Below, piece after piece: positions 51,768 through 60,221 of a stretch of DNA of 64,000 nucleotides (position 1 is the stretch's first letter; the number at the start of each line of letters is the position of its first letter). The notes below the pieces were generated by a model. The model was not told the DNA's origin. It did no database searches and worked only from the letters and a program-made list of their open reading frames with translations. A program made the translations under genes and the position numbers. The DNA is from CBDCYH01 sp965224105 (lineage in GTDB: Bacteria; Bacteroidota; Rhodothermia; Rhodothermales; JABDKH01): assembly GCA_965224105.1 (NCBI GenBank), contig CBDCYH010000001.1:1116001-1180000 (forward strand). The letters run 5' to 3'.

Positions 51768-52574
51768 ATGACGCAATCACTATTTCGTATTCATTCGATT
51801 GCAGGGTACCAATATATCGACGAGGGGCCACGAAGTGACACTCCGCCTGTCGTTCTCCTGCACGGGATGCTTGGCGATGTGATGAACTGGAAAGGCTCTA
51901 TCGCAGGGTTGGCGTCCAGCGGGTATCGGGTACTCGCGCCGTTGTTGCCTGTTTACAGTATGCCCATTAAAGAGACATCTGTGACGGGACTGGTCATGTA
52001 CGTTCGGGAATTCCTCAAAGAGCTGGGGGTCGATAGTGCCAGCATTGCCGGTAATTCACTCGGCGGGCACGTAGCTGCGCTTTTCGCTATACGATTCCCG
52101 GAGCTAGTGGATTCTTTGATCCTCTCCGGTGCATCCGGAATTGAGGAGGTGGAGATGGGAAGCTCGACGCTAAGGCGCCGAGACCGCGACTACATTAGGG
52201 AACGAGCCGCGATTACCTTTTTTGACCCGGTTCACGCATCAGACGCGCTTGTTGACGAAGTCTTCGAGATTGTGAACGATCGGTCAAAGGCGGTGCGACT
52301 CATAAAAATGGCCCGGTCCGTCCAGAATGAAAGCGTGGCAGACCTGCTTGACCAGATTGTAACCCCCACCCTGCTCGTCTGGGGTAAGAACGATAGTATA
52401 ACTCCACCAGATGTTGCAAAGCAGTTCTTCCGCGGTATCCCCGATTGTCGCCTGCACATCGTTCCCGAATGTGGCCATGCACCAATGATTGAGCATCCGG
52501 AAAGATTTAATGCATACACCCTCGCATTCTTGCAGCGGACAGGGAGTACATCAGAGCTTGGCCGCACGGGATAG
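51768..52574 (+). CDS. Alpha/beta-hydrolase fold enzyme
   Basis: A 268-residue cytosolic hydrolase. The oxyanion segment VVLLHGMLGDVMNWKG, the nucleophile elbow AGNSLGGHVAA, the acid in LLVWGKNDSITP and the catalytic His in VPECGHAPMIEHPERF form a complete triad. The closest general group is esterases/C-C hydrolases of the MhpC/BioH type. No operon partner is evident; a 310-base gene-free region with a strong hairpin follows. Confidence 0.88.
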   Translation: MTQSLFRIHSIAGYQYIDEGPRSDTPPVVLLHGMLGDVMNWKGSIAGLASSGYRVLAPLLPVYSMPIKETSVTGLVMYVREFLKELGVDSASIAGNSLGGHVAALFAIRFPELVDSLILSGASGIEEVEMGSSTLRRRDRDYIRERAAITFFDPVHASDALVDEVFEIVNDRSKAVRLIKMARSVQNESVADLLDQIVTPTLLVWGKNDSITPPDVAKQFFRGIPDCRLHIVPECGHAPMIEHPERFNAYTLAFLQRTGSTSELGRTG

Positions 52575-52884
52575 TGGTTGTCCTACAATTCTGCACCGCC
52601 GTTCCATCTCGAACAGTTATTGTGGCTTTTTGCATCACGCCGGGTCCCTATGGGGCCAAAAACAATCCCATTGGTTCTTCTCGAGCGGTTGGCATGGACG
52701 TTGTATAGAAGCAGATGATGCTCTGGGATACCTCCTTGACCGGAGCAGTATATGGTGCAAGCGCACCGCGGAAGGCCTCCGTTGTCGGGCAGATCGTTTG
52801 GGTGAGCGATCTGCCCGACGCATTTTAAGCGACCCTTTGCATTTCTGCCTTTCTTCCCACGTAACAATTTTGTTGCTTGCCTGA
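52575..52884. other. 310-base gene-free region with one strong hairpin
   Basis: No supported gene is seen between the hydrolase and the next lipoprotein. Short open frames here have no recognisable similarity, start within the hydrolase gene or lack ribosome sites. The only visible structure is the perfect 13-bp inverted repeat at 52784-52819. The promoter of the lipoprotein gene is presumably in the last 65 bases. Confidence 0.6.
52784..52819. repeat. Perfect 13-bp inverted repeat (hairpin)
   Basis: GTCGGGCAGATCG and CGATCTGCCCGAC flank a 10-base loop. It is too GC-rich and perfect to be chance, but only ATTTTAA follows, so it is a poor terminator in either direction. It could be an operator, processing site or bidirectional 3' end. 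Confidence 0.7.
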
Positions 52885-53334
52885 ATGAAAAGGCTCAACC
52901 TAATACCTATTGCACTAGCCCTGGTGTTGTCCGCGTGCTCGCCTACGCTGTCTCCATTGTATCGGGATTATGATCGCCAACAGGCTACGTCTGCGTCGAA
53001 CAGTTTTGAAGGGTCGGTAACGCGGGCGGTGGAAACTGCGGGATGGACAATAGCCGAAACAGATCTACCTGCGGTTGTAGTAACACAACCGCGTACGTTC
53101 AAGCGCTGGGGGCTATACCGCGTTGATGTGTGGCTCGAAATTGCGCCCCTGTCAGACGAACACGTGAGAGTGCTCGCTCACCCATACAGAATCTATGTGA
53201 CCGGGGCCAGATCAAAGATTCCATACTTTAGAAGATCGCTTCAGCGGGCGATTCTAAGGGATCTGAACAGCGCTTTTGCCCGAGAAGGGATCGTCGCCCT
53301 TGGAGCCGTTGCAGAAGAGGACGCCAAAGAATAG
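52885..53334 (+). CDS. Lipoprotein of unknown function
   Basis: A 149-residue protein with lipobox LVLSAC. After a short linker, a compact domain (SVTRAVETAGWTIAET, RVDVWLEIAPL, VRVLAHPYRIYVTGA) suggests an alpha-beta sandwich. The YIYVTG-like strand and the RRSLQRAILRDL helix give no clear family match. It lies before the tmRNA gene. Ends with a charged tail. Confidence 0.65.
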   Translation: MKRLNLIPIALALVLSACSPTLSPLYRDYDRQQATSASNSFEGSVTRAVETAGWTIAETDLPAVVVTQPRTFKRWGLYRVDVWLEIAPLSDEHVRVLAHPYRIYVTGARSKIPYFRRSLQRAILRDLNSAFAREGIVALGAVAEEDAKE

Positions 53335-53381
53335 CGATCCTCGTAACTAATGGATCCCTTGTGCGTCAAATGCCCGTAGCC

Positions 53382-53395
53382 GTGGTTTCGACCAC
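53382..53395 (+). promoter_or_regulatory. UUCG-loop hairpin upstream of tmRNA
   Basis: GTGGT-TTCG-ACCAC forms a 5-bp stem with an extra-stable UUCG loop 26 bases before the tmRNA 5' end. It includes the nonamer GGTTTCGAC, which recurs in the tmRNA head at 53432. It could end the upstream transcript or shape a tmRNA precursor. Confidence 0.4.
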
Positions 53396-53420
53396 AGCAG
53401 GAGACTGTTCTTTTTATACT

Positions 53421-53795
53421 GGGGATGTTTTGGTTTCGACGATTGGATTCGCGCTTCAGATTGCGTGTCGGGCCTCCCGACAAGCCCGCAAAAACTGTTG
53501 GGAAACCATAAATGCGAACGATTATTCGTACGCGATGGCCGCTTAACTTATAAGTTAAGTTAGCGCTGTCTGTCGGCGGGTGTGGGCGTCTATCACCATG
53601 CTCGCTGGCATCATTCAAGATAGACTAGTCTCGCGTGCACCGGCTGAGCGCAAAGGACGAAACTCAATCAGCCTTGGATGGGGCGGTGCCCGGTCAGTCG
53701 GCTTCCCACCTCATCGACAACCAATAGACTGACTACACACGTAGACGTCTGCTGGCTCGACCATTCGGACCCGGGTTCGACTCCCGGCATCTCCA
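53421..53795 (+). ncRNA. ssrA: Transfer-messenger RNA (tmRNA), one-piece
   Basis: The 5' end GGGGATG pairs with CATCTCC before the 3' terminal A to form a 7-bp acceptor stem (one G-U). The head GGTTTCGACGATTGG and the T-arm CCCGGGTTCGACTCCCGG are canonical. The proteolysis tag is encoded at 53514-53546: resume codon GCG, then ANDYSYAMAA and TAA. It rescues stalled ribosomes with SmpB and marks the nascent chain for degradation. CCA is not encoded. About 375 nt, a normal length with several pseudoknot-like stems between tag and T-arm. Confidence 0.95.
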
Positions 53796-53804
53796 CACGC
53801 TATA

Positions 53805-53835
53805 GGCCGCTGTACTGCGGCCCATTCTTCCTTTT
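53805..53835 (+). terminator. tmRNA terminator
   Basis: GGCCGC/GCGGCC, 6-bp perfect stem with a 6-base loop, followed by a pyrimidine-rich run (ATTCTTCCTTTT), starting nine bases after the tmRNA 3' end. Confidence 0.7.
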
Positions 53836-53901
53836 CGGACACTATCGATTAATCATTTGTCCGTACCTTGACGATACAATGACGTAAGAACGGTCGACGC
53901 T

Positions 53902-54351
53902 ATGCGCAAATTTCTATTCCCAACGTCAATTTTCCTCGGAGCAGTGTTTCTGCTATTTGCCTTTCGAGCAGATGGATCATCTTCGCCCGAGATGATAGTC
54001 TACAAATCTCCAACGTGCGGTTGCTGCTCAAAGTGGGTTACACATGCGGAAAAAGAAGGCTTTACCGTAAAAGCCCACGACGTTGAGGACGTCGTTGAGA
54101 TAAAGAAAGAGCATGGCGTTCCCATACAACTGAGGTCGTGTCACACCACGCTGGTGGACGGTTATGTTATTGAGGGCCACGTTCCAGCAGATGTCGTCAA
54201 GAAATTGCTGGAAGAAAAACCAGATATCGCCGGGCTTGCCGTACCGGGCATGCCCATTGGTTCGCCGGGAATGGAAGGCCCGAATCCCGTCGCCTACGAT
54301 ATCGTTGCTTTCACTCCGGACGGCGAAACTTCGGTGTACGCGTCCCGATAA
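53902..54351 (+). CDS. DUF411 domain protein (metal-related, exported)
   Basis: A 149-residue protein with an N-terminal hydrophobic leader. Mature part: VYKSPTCGCCSKWVTHAEKEG (Cys motif CGCC shown within a longer block), a late SCHTTLVDGYVIEGHVPADV and GLAVPGMPIGSPGME, all typical of DUF411. These thioredoxin-like proteins often accompany copper-resistance genes and have CxCC and Cys-His sites. No copper genes are adjacent here. TACCTTG at 53855-53861 may be its -7 element. Confidence 0.9.
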   Translation: MRKFLFPTSIFLGAVFLLFAFRADGSSSPEMIVYKSPTCGCCSKWVTHAEKEGFTVKAHDVEDVVEIKKEHGVPIQLRSCHTTLVDGYVIEGHVPADVVKKLLEEKPDIAGLAVPGMPIGSPGMEGPNPVAYDIVAFTPDGETSVYASR

Positions 54352-54387
54352 TCTCGGAAATTTCGAAACGGGTGGGAGGATACCCAA

Positions 54388-55179
54388 ATGAATCTCCAGC
54401 AATGGACTACCTTGCTGCTTGAGAATCCCCTTGAGTTCGCAAATAGAGTCGGAGCCGCAATTGAGGTTGAGATCGACGACCGGTTGCGAGCCGAGCCGGC
54501 CTTACACAACTCGCCTTTCAACGAGGTCCTAACATCGATAGGATCTGCTCTGAATGAAGACTGCCACAATCTCCTTCAAGCAGATTCATTCCTATTATTC
54601 GAGCAACAGATCCGAGACCGCACTGAGCTGCTAAAACGCGAGGACCTTCCCTTCCCGATCTTCTTCAATGGCGATTCTCACCTAACAAAGATCTGCTACA
54701 CCGTCACCCGTGTGCTCAAGCCAGAAATAGTAATCGAAACCGGCGTTGGGTACGGGACATCAACCGCATACTTCCTAAAGGCACTTGCAGATAACGGAAA
54801 AGGCCATTTACACAGCATCGATAGGCCACCAACGCAAGAAGGAGCGATTGATTATGTTGGTGCGTTGGTGCCTGATGACCTTCGAGGCCGCTGGACGCTT
54901 CACCAGGGAAGAACTAAACGAATTCTTCCACAGCTCCTTGAACAAATTGACTCGAGGGTGGGAGTTTTCTTGCACGACAGCGCACGCACCTACCGAACAA
55001 TGAAATTCGAGCTCGACCGGATACTAACACGTCTAAAGCCCGAGTCTGCCATTCTGGTTAACAGTGCCGATGCAAACAAGGTATTTGAGAGGCATTGCTC
55101 GTCAACACGCCCTGAAGTTTCGTGCACAGTTGCTAATGTTGACAAACCCGGGGCCTTTGGGATAGCCCTCTACAAGTAA
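54388..55179 (+). CDS. SAM-dependent methyltransferase (Methyltransf_24-like)
   Basis: A 263-residue protein. The class I motif I is VIETGVGYGTSTAYFLKAL, and the later VGVFLHDSARTYRTMKFELD has the HDSxHTY-like signature of the Methyltransf_24 / cephalosporin-hydroxylase group, although the second His is replaced by Arg here (HDSARTY). The N-terminal 90 residues are helical. The acceptor is unknown. It follows the DUF411 gene at 36 bases, possibly in one transcript. Confidence 0.75.
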   Translation: MNLQQWTTLLLENPLEFANRVGAAIEVEIDDRLRAEPALHNSPFNEVLTSIGSALNEDCHNLLQADSFLLFEQQIRDRTELLKREDLPFPIFFNGDSHLTKICYTVTRVLKPEIVIETGVGYGTSTAYFLKALADNGKGHLHSIDRPPTQEGAIDYVGALVPDDLRGRWTLHQGRTKRILPQLLEQIDSRVGVFLHDSARTYRTMKFELDRILTRLKPESAILVNSADANKVFERHCSSTRPEVSCTVANVDKPGAFGIALYK

Positions 55180-55183
55180 CCTA

Positions 55184-57337
55184 TCAGTTCAGTATCTGAT
55201 CTGCAGATTCTTCCGTCTGCACAAGCTCGTTCCGTGTAAGTTCCAACACTATGCGATCCATGTCGTAGATCTCGTCGAGCGCCTCCAGGATCCCTCGGGA
55301 ATCAACCGACACCGTCCGTCCTGTATCATCATTATAAATGAAGGCCGATGGTAGCGATTCGATGTTGCCGTCAAAAGCGATCCCGACAATCTCAAGGTCT
55401 GCATTGAGCAAAGGGGAACCCGAGTTTCCGCCAATAATATCGTTTGTTGATACGAGGTTTAGTGGGGTCCCCATCTCGAAGGACCCTGGCGGAGTATCCC
55501 ACCGAGACGGCAGGTCAAATTCTGAATTCCCGGGATTCGAAAAATGCCGATCGTACAGGCCATAGAAGGTAGTGTGTGGAGGAGCCTCGGTACCATTGTA
55601 GGCATAGGCTTTCACGATGCCATCGGCAATCCGAAGGGAGAAGGTTGCGTCGGGCGGCCTGGTTGTACCGTAGATTTCAAACTGGGCTCTTCCGTGCTGG
55701 GCGTTGAGCTCCGCCTCACGGGCGAGCAGGCCGGTGTAACCGCTGGTATAGTCGGCGAAGCGTCTCGCAAAATGCGATACAAACTGCAGTGCCGGATCGT
55801 CCCTGGATAACGACTCATCTTCCACAGCTTGTTTCAAACCATCTTGCGAACGTAGTGCGGAGCCGGACATAATCTCGGCAACGATTTCTGCAATGCTTTT
55901 GCCGCCGGATGCGACAACAACAGCCGGATCTGACCCCCCAAAGTTATCTACCCATGATTGTAATCTCGATAACAAATATCGCTCTTCAATAATTTCGGGA
56001 TGATCCTCGATCGACAGTAATTGATCTCTGAGCTGCGAACTATTGGCGGCACCGCTTTCGTTCGCTTCGAGATAGTTCAACGCCACTAGCGCTCGTCGCA
56101 CTACGGCCGACGACAGCGACTGCCCGGCCTGCAACGCGAAAAAGGATCGAAATGCATTTGCGAATTCCATTTTTTGATCTTGAACATCCGCTATGTCATC
56201 CAGGAGAGTTAGGAATGGGGTAGCTCTGGCAAGATCGGGGCCAGCCGCTTCCGCAAACCGGTCCTCGAGGTCTCTCGCAAACGCGTTCTGAGAATCCTGC
56301 CTCCTGGCAAGCAAGTGGGAATCATTCAATCCCTTTACTCTTCCGATGTATAGCTTCTCTGTATTCTTCAATCCAAAAATCTCATTCCTGAGATCATCCG
56401 ATGGCTCGGCTTCGTACAGCATTTCCAGAGCATCGATCCGGGACTGTACGAATTCAAGAATTGCCCTTTCCGATATCTCCCCCCTCCATCGCAATTGCTC
56501 CACAGTCTCCAGTCGATTGGTCGAGCCGGGGTTACCGATCACAAAAACAGGATCACCTTCGTTTGCACCAGCCGAACTCCACCGAAAATGATTAACGGAT
56601 TCGAACGGGTCGCCGTTTTCGTATACCCTGAAAAATGTTACATCCAATGCGTACCGGGGATAAGTAAAGTTATCCGTGTCGCCACCGAAGTAACCCAATT
56701 GTAGCTCCGGGGCCATCACAAGCCTGAGGTCCGAATACCGGCGGAACGTGTACGCTGAGTATTTGCCTCCCTGATAAAGATTGATCACTTCTACGACGTG
56801 GCCCGAGCCGGCGCCTCCAGCTTTGTCGAGAACTTCTCGCGTAATATCCTCAATTGCCTCCTGTCGGGCATTTGCTCTTTCCGCATCGGTCTGCATACCG
56901 TCGAGCGCAGCATAAACTTGGTCGGTGACATCTTCGATCGCAACTAACTGATCGACGTACAGTCCGTCCACGAGCCTTTCATCAGCTAGATCCACCGCAA
57001 AAAAACCTTCCTCCAACAAGTTCTCCCCTTCCCTTGTCACTGCTGCTACTGAATTCCTGCCGCAGTGATGATTGGTCATCACGAGTCCGCTTGCTGAAAC
57101 GAACGAGGCCGAACAGTTTGGCAACCGCAAAGCACCGAGCCTTGCCCTCGCAAACCATTCCTGGTCGGGGCGAAACCCATACGTTTCTGCAATATGATCT
57201 GTTGGAGGGAAATCAAATGTCCACATAAGGCCGTTGTCATATTTTCCGGCCTTTATATCCTGGGCGCTTGCGGGTGTAGTTGCGACAATAAAAAATGAGA
57301 GAAGTAGTAAAACTGGTAGCAGCGTCCGTCGATTCAT
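55184..57337 (-). CDS. S46-family dipeptidyl-peptidase (DPP7-like)
   Basis: A 717-residue periplasmic serine peptidase with a signal peptide ending in TPASAQ. The catalytic His is in LVMTNHHCGR and the Ser in GGNSGSPLL. The next strand reads GIAFDGNIES: Gly stands where acid-specific DPP11 enzymes have Arg, so DPP7-type specificity for hydrophobic or broad residues is expected. The family removes N-terminal dipeptides for use as nutrient in Bacteroidota. ATG 57337 begins the signal peptide. It is 19 bases after dsbD, so probably in the same operon. Confidence 0.92.
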   Translation of the reverse strand: MNRRTLLPVLLLLSFFIVATTPASAQDIKAGKYDNGLMWTFDFPPTDHIAETYGFRPDQEWFARARLGALRLPNCSASFVSASGLVMTNHHCGRNSVAAVTREGENLLEEGFFAVDLADERLVDGLYVDQLVAIEDVTDQVYAALDGMQTDAERANARQEAIEDITREVLDKAGGAGSGHVVEVINLYQGGKYSAYTFRRYSDLRLVMAPELQLGYFGGDTDNFTYPRYALDVTFFRVYENGDPFESVNHFRWSSAGANEGDPVFVIGNPGSTNRLETVEQLRWRGEISERAILEFVQSRIDALEMLYEAEPSDDLRNEIFGLKNTEKLYIGRVKGLNDSHLLARRQDSQNAFARDLEDRFAEAAGPDLARATPFLTLLDDIADVQDQKMEFANAFRSFFALQAGQSLSSAVVRRALVALNYLEANESGAANSSQLRDQLLSIEDHPEIIEERYLLSRLQSWVDNFGGSDPAVVVASGGKSIAEIVAEIMSGSALRSQDGLKQAVEDESLSRDDPALQFVSHFARRFADYTSGYTGLLAREAELNAQHGRAQFEIYGTTRPPDATFSLRIADGIVKAYAYNGTEAPPHTTFYGLYDRHFSNPGNSEFDLPSRWDTPPGSFEMGTPLNLVSTNDIIGGNSGSPLLNADLEIVGIAFDGNIESLPSAFIYNDDTGRTVSVDSRGILEALDEIYDMDRIVLELTRNELVQTEESADQILN

Positions 57338-57356
57338 TTCGATCCCTGTAATGTTA

Positions 57357-59420
57357 TCAGTTTTGATTCTGTGCCAACAAATCTTTATTCCTTCTCGCAC
57401 CGGTTTCCAGAAAGTTGGAGAACTCATCGACTGTCATCATCCCGGACTGTTTGTCCAAAATCGTTTCACCTGACGAATCAAGCACTACGTATGTTGGTAG
57501 TGCGGTCGTTCCTGTAAGGCGAAGCTGGTATTTCTGTAGCTGCGGTCCTAGCCGCGGACTATCAGTTATGAGTCGCAGGAGAATAAAATCAGATACGAGT
57601 TTTTCGGATATCTCTGTCTTGACAAACACGTTTGCCTCCATCTGGCGGCAGTTGGTACACGTGTAGCCCGTGAAATCAATAAAGAGCGGTTTCTGCGACC
57701 GCGCTGCGTTTGCGAGTGCCGTTTCGAGATCATCGACGATCCATTTCTCGTCGCTGGCTATATCAAAATCGGAATCAATTCCGGCAAGAAGTTGGATATC
57801 TGATGAGTGTCTTGGTGGCAGGTAGCTATCCAGAATGCGAAGCGGAGCACCCAGAAAGCCGGGAATCAGATATAAAGCCAACGCACCGAAGGCCACGCCC
57901 CACCCTAGTCGCGCGGCACTAATCCGTGCGCGGGATTCCGCGAGGGCTCGCGGTAATTTCAGCCAACCGAAAAGGTATGCACTCGTCGCAAGGAAAATTG
58001 CAAATGCGATCGCGATGGCGATAGGTCGCGATAGCAGACCTAACCCGAAAACGAGATCTGCGTTCGAGATAAACTTGATAGCCGCGGCAAGCTCAATGAA
58101 ACCCAGAACCACTTTGAAGGTCTGCAGCCACGAGCCTGACTTTGGCAGACGGGCAAGACTTGTCGGGAAAAGTGCCAACACAACGAATGGTGCGGCGAAG
58201 GCCAGGCTGAATCCTATCATTCCCAAGAGCGGCCGTATCCACGATCCGGAGGCAGCGATTGCCAGCAGGCTTCCAACAAAGGGGGCTGTGCAGGAAAAAG
58301 AGACGAGCGTTACGGTTAACCCTAGCAGTAGCGCACCCATCCAACCTGAGGAGTTCGTGGCTCGATTGTTTACTGCGTTAACAAACCTGGATGGTAGCCT
58401 GAACTCGTACAGACCGAGCAGCGACAGCGCGAACACTATCAGAACTAAACCTATCGTAAGGTTCACAAACGGATTTGCCGCGACGACCTGAGAACCGGAG
58501 GCTCCTACAAAAATTGCCAGGAGCAATCCAAGTACGGTAAACAAGATGACAATAGAGAAACCGAAGAATCCAGCTAGCCTCGCCGCTTGCGTCCGTGACC
58601 GATTGCCGGAGGTGAAATACGAAACGGTGAGCGGTATCATCGGAAAGACGCAGGGAGTTAGTAGCGCGCCAAAACCTGCCGCAATAGCAAGCAAAAGAAA
58701 ACCGGCTAAGCTCTTGCGGGGACCGCTGCTGCTTGCCGGTATTGATGGATCCGAGAAGGCATTCAGGTGACTTTCGAAAGGCGATTCATCACCCGGATCT
58801 GGTTGGAGGTCACCTCCACCCTCATCCTGAATGGGCGGACTGCCAAAATCCAACGCTTCAACTTCGCAGTCGACCGCGGCGTCGTTAACGCAGGGTTTGT
58901 CTGACGCAACAAACTCAAAGGAAAACTTGTGGCGTGTCGGAGGAAGACATAGCCCGATGTCGTCGTTGCAAATTTGGAAGTAGATGATTCCACCGACAAC
59001 CGGAGGTTCGGGATGAGTCCACGTGTACTCAACAGGAATAACAAATTCTGCTGACTTCTTAAAAAACGAAACGTCTTTCTTAAAGCCAGGATCGAATCCG
59101 CGCTCGGGCGTCGACTGGACGACCTTCCCTGGTTTCACTCCTGGAGGGAAGAGATCCATGATGAATCGGATGCCTCTACTCGGACGTGGCGAATCGTAGG
59201 CATACAGTTTCCAGCCATCTGCTATGGCCGCCTCCACCCGCAGCTCATAGGCCGACGAGTCTTCCTCGCTCTTGGACACATAGTATGTCCACTGAACCAG
59301 TTCTTCCGCATTTTGGCCTGAGACGACGCCGGCTTTTACTGTGAGTAGAAGGACGACGACTCCTGCGAGCAGTCCCGCGGAGCGAAAAAATCGGCGAATT
59401 GCAATAACGGATCTAGACAT
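57357..59420 (-). CDS. dsbD: Thiol:disulfide interchange protein DsbD
   Basis: A 687-residue inner-membrane protein. After the signal region (VVLLLTVKAGVVSGQ) comes the periplasmic alpha domain (with FQICNDDIGLCLPP), then a DsbD/CcdA-type transmembrane domain of eight helices (GALLTPCVFPMIPLTVSYF; SFSCTAPFVGSLLA) and a C-terminal thioredoxin domain with active site GYTCTNCRQME. All three cysteine pairs needed to move electrons from cytosolic thioredoxin to the periplasm are present. It lies 53 bases after rplI. ATG 59420 is preferred to the upstream in-frame codon. Confidence 0.93.
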   Translation of the reverse strand: MSRSVIAIRRFFRSAGLLAGVVVLLLTVKAGVVSGQNAEELVQWTYYVSKSEEDSSAYELRVEAAIADGWKLYAYDSPRPSRGIRFIMDLFPPGVKPGKVVQSTPERGFDPGFKKDVSFFKKSAEFVIPVEYTWTHPEPPVVGGIIYFQICNDDIGLCLPPTRHKFSFEFVASDKPCVNDAAVDCEVEALDFGSPPIQDEGGGDLQPDPGDESPFESHLNAFSDPSIPASSSGPRKSLAGFLLLAIAAGFGALLTPCVFPMIPLTVSYFTSGNRSRTQAARLAGFFGFSIVILFTVLGLLLAIFVGASGSQVVAANPFVNLTIGLVLIVFALSLLGLYEFRLPSRFVNAVNNRATNSSGWMGALLLGLTVTLVSFSCTAPFVGSLLAIAASGSWIRPLLGMIGFSLAFAAPFVVLALFPTSLARLPKSGSWLQTFKVVLGFIELAAAIKFISNADLVFGLGLLSRPIAIAIAFAIFLATSAYLFGWLKLPRALAESRARISAARLGWGVAFGALALYLIPGFLGAPLRILDSYLPPRHSSDIQLLAGIDSDFDIASDEKWIVDDLETALANAARSQKPLFIDFTGYTCTNCRQMEANVFVKTEISEKLVSDFILLRLITDSPRLGPQLQKYQLRLTGTTALPTYVVLDSSGETILDKQSGMMTVDEFSNFLETGARRNKDLLAQNQN

Positions 59421-59473
59421 CCCAATATCAGAAAAGGTGCCGGAAGAACGACACAAGAACCCCTATTGTTGCC

Positions 59474-59935
59474 TCACGCCGATGCGTCAGCAGTCTCAGG
59501 CTCCACAACGATTTTCACCTCGGCCTGGACATCTCGCGTGACTTTGATGTGCGCGGCAAACTCACCCAAAGACTTAATCTCAGTCGGAAAAGAAATCTGC
59601 CGCCGATCTACCTCGACGCCCTTCTCGGCGAGAGCCTGCGCAACCTGGACGGCTGTGATCGAACCAAATATCCGCGTCCCCTCTCCCACCTTCGCCGTGA
59701 GGTGAACCGGCGTAGTAGCGATCTTGTCTGCAAGAGCGGTTGCTTCCTCTCTCTCTTTCGCAATCTTGTGCGCCCGTTGCCTATTCCGCTCCTCAAAATC
59801 CTTGATAATCCCCGGCGTTGCCAGCCGAGCAAGCCCCCTGGGTATAAGGTAATTGCGGCCAAAACCGTTCTTGACTTTGACGATGTCGCCCGCCTCGCCG
59901 ACGTTATCCACGTCTGTTAGCAATAGTACTTTCAT
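59474..59935 (-). CDS. rplI: 50S ribosomal protein L9
   Basis: A 153-residue protein. The N-domain MKVLLLTDVDNVGEAGDIVKVK (first part of the RNA-binding motif), GFGRNYLIPRGLA and the C-domain LTAKVGEGTRIFGSIT are conserved. L9 is in the usual rpsF-rpsR-rplI order. A slightly longer C-terminus than E. coli. Confidence 0.97.
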   Translation of the reverse strand: MKVLLLTDVDNVGEAGDIVKVKNGFGRNYLIPRGLARLATPGIIKDFEERNRQRAHKIAKEREEATALADKIATTPVHLTAKVGEGTRIFGSITAVQVAQALAEKGVEVDRRQISFPTEIKSLGEFAAHIKVTRDVQAEVKIVVEPETADASA

Positions 59936-59943
59936 GTCTATCC

Positions 59944-60201
59944 TTACTTAACGGTGTCAGCGACAAACGGTAGCAAACCAATGTGGCGTGCTCGCTTGAC
60001 AGCCCGCGTCAATTGCCTTTGAAACTTAGCCGGGACGCCGGTAATCCGACGAGGGATTATTTTTCCCTGCTCGTTCAAGAATCGCTTTAGCAAGTCAATG
60101 TCTTTGTAGTCGACGTACTCATACTCTGAAGTGTCGAACTTGATTTGCGGCGTTGGAATTGGTGGTCGCCGTCGTGGTGGTGATTTTCTTCTTTGTGCCA
60201 T
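59944..60201 (-). CDS. rpsR: 30S ribosomal protein S18
   Basis: An 85-residue protein. The core VDYKDIDLLKRFLNEQGKI, PRRITGVPAKFQRQLTRAV and KRARHIGLLPF match S18. The N-terminal extension AQRRKSPPRRRPPIP is basic and proline-rich. It binds S6 on the 30S platform. The zinc-type cysteines of some S18 paralogues are absent. Confidence 0.97.
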   Translation of the reverse strand: MAQRRKSPPRRRPPIPTPQIKFDTSEYEYVDYKDIDLLKRFLNEQGKIIPRRITGVPAKFQRQLTRAVKRARHIGLLPFVADTVK

Positions 60202-60221
60202 GGTATGAATCCGATCCTGGT

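Noticed and set aside
52489..52884. 131-codon plus-strand frame in and after the hydrolase gene
   Set aside because: It starts in another frame inside the hydrolase gene, has a composition unlike real proteins here and spans the perfect hairpin.
57835..58491. 218-codon plus-strand frame
   Set aside because: It is antisense to the DsbD membrane domain, with no ribosome site and no recognisable domain.
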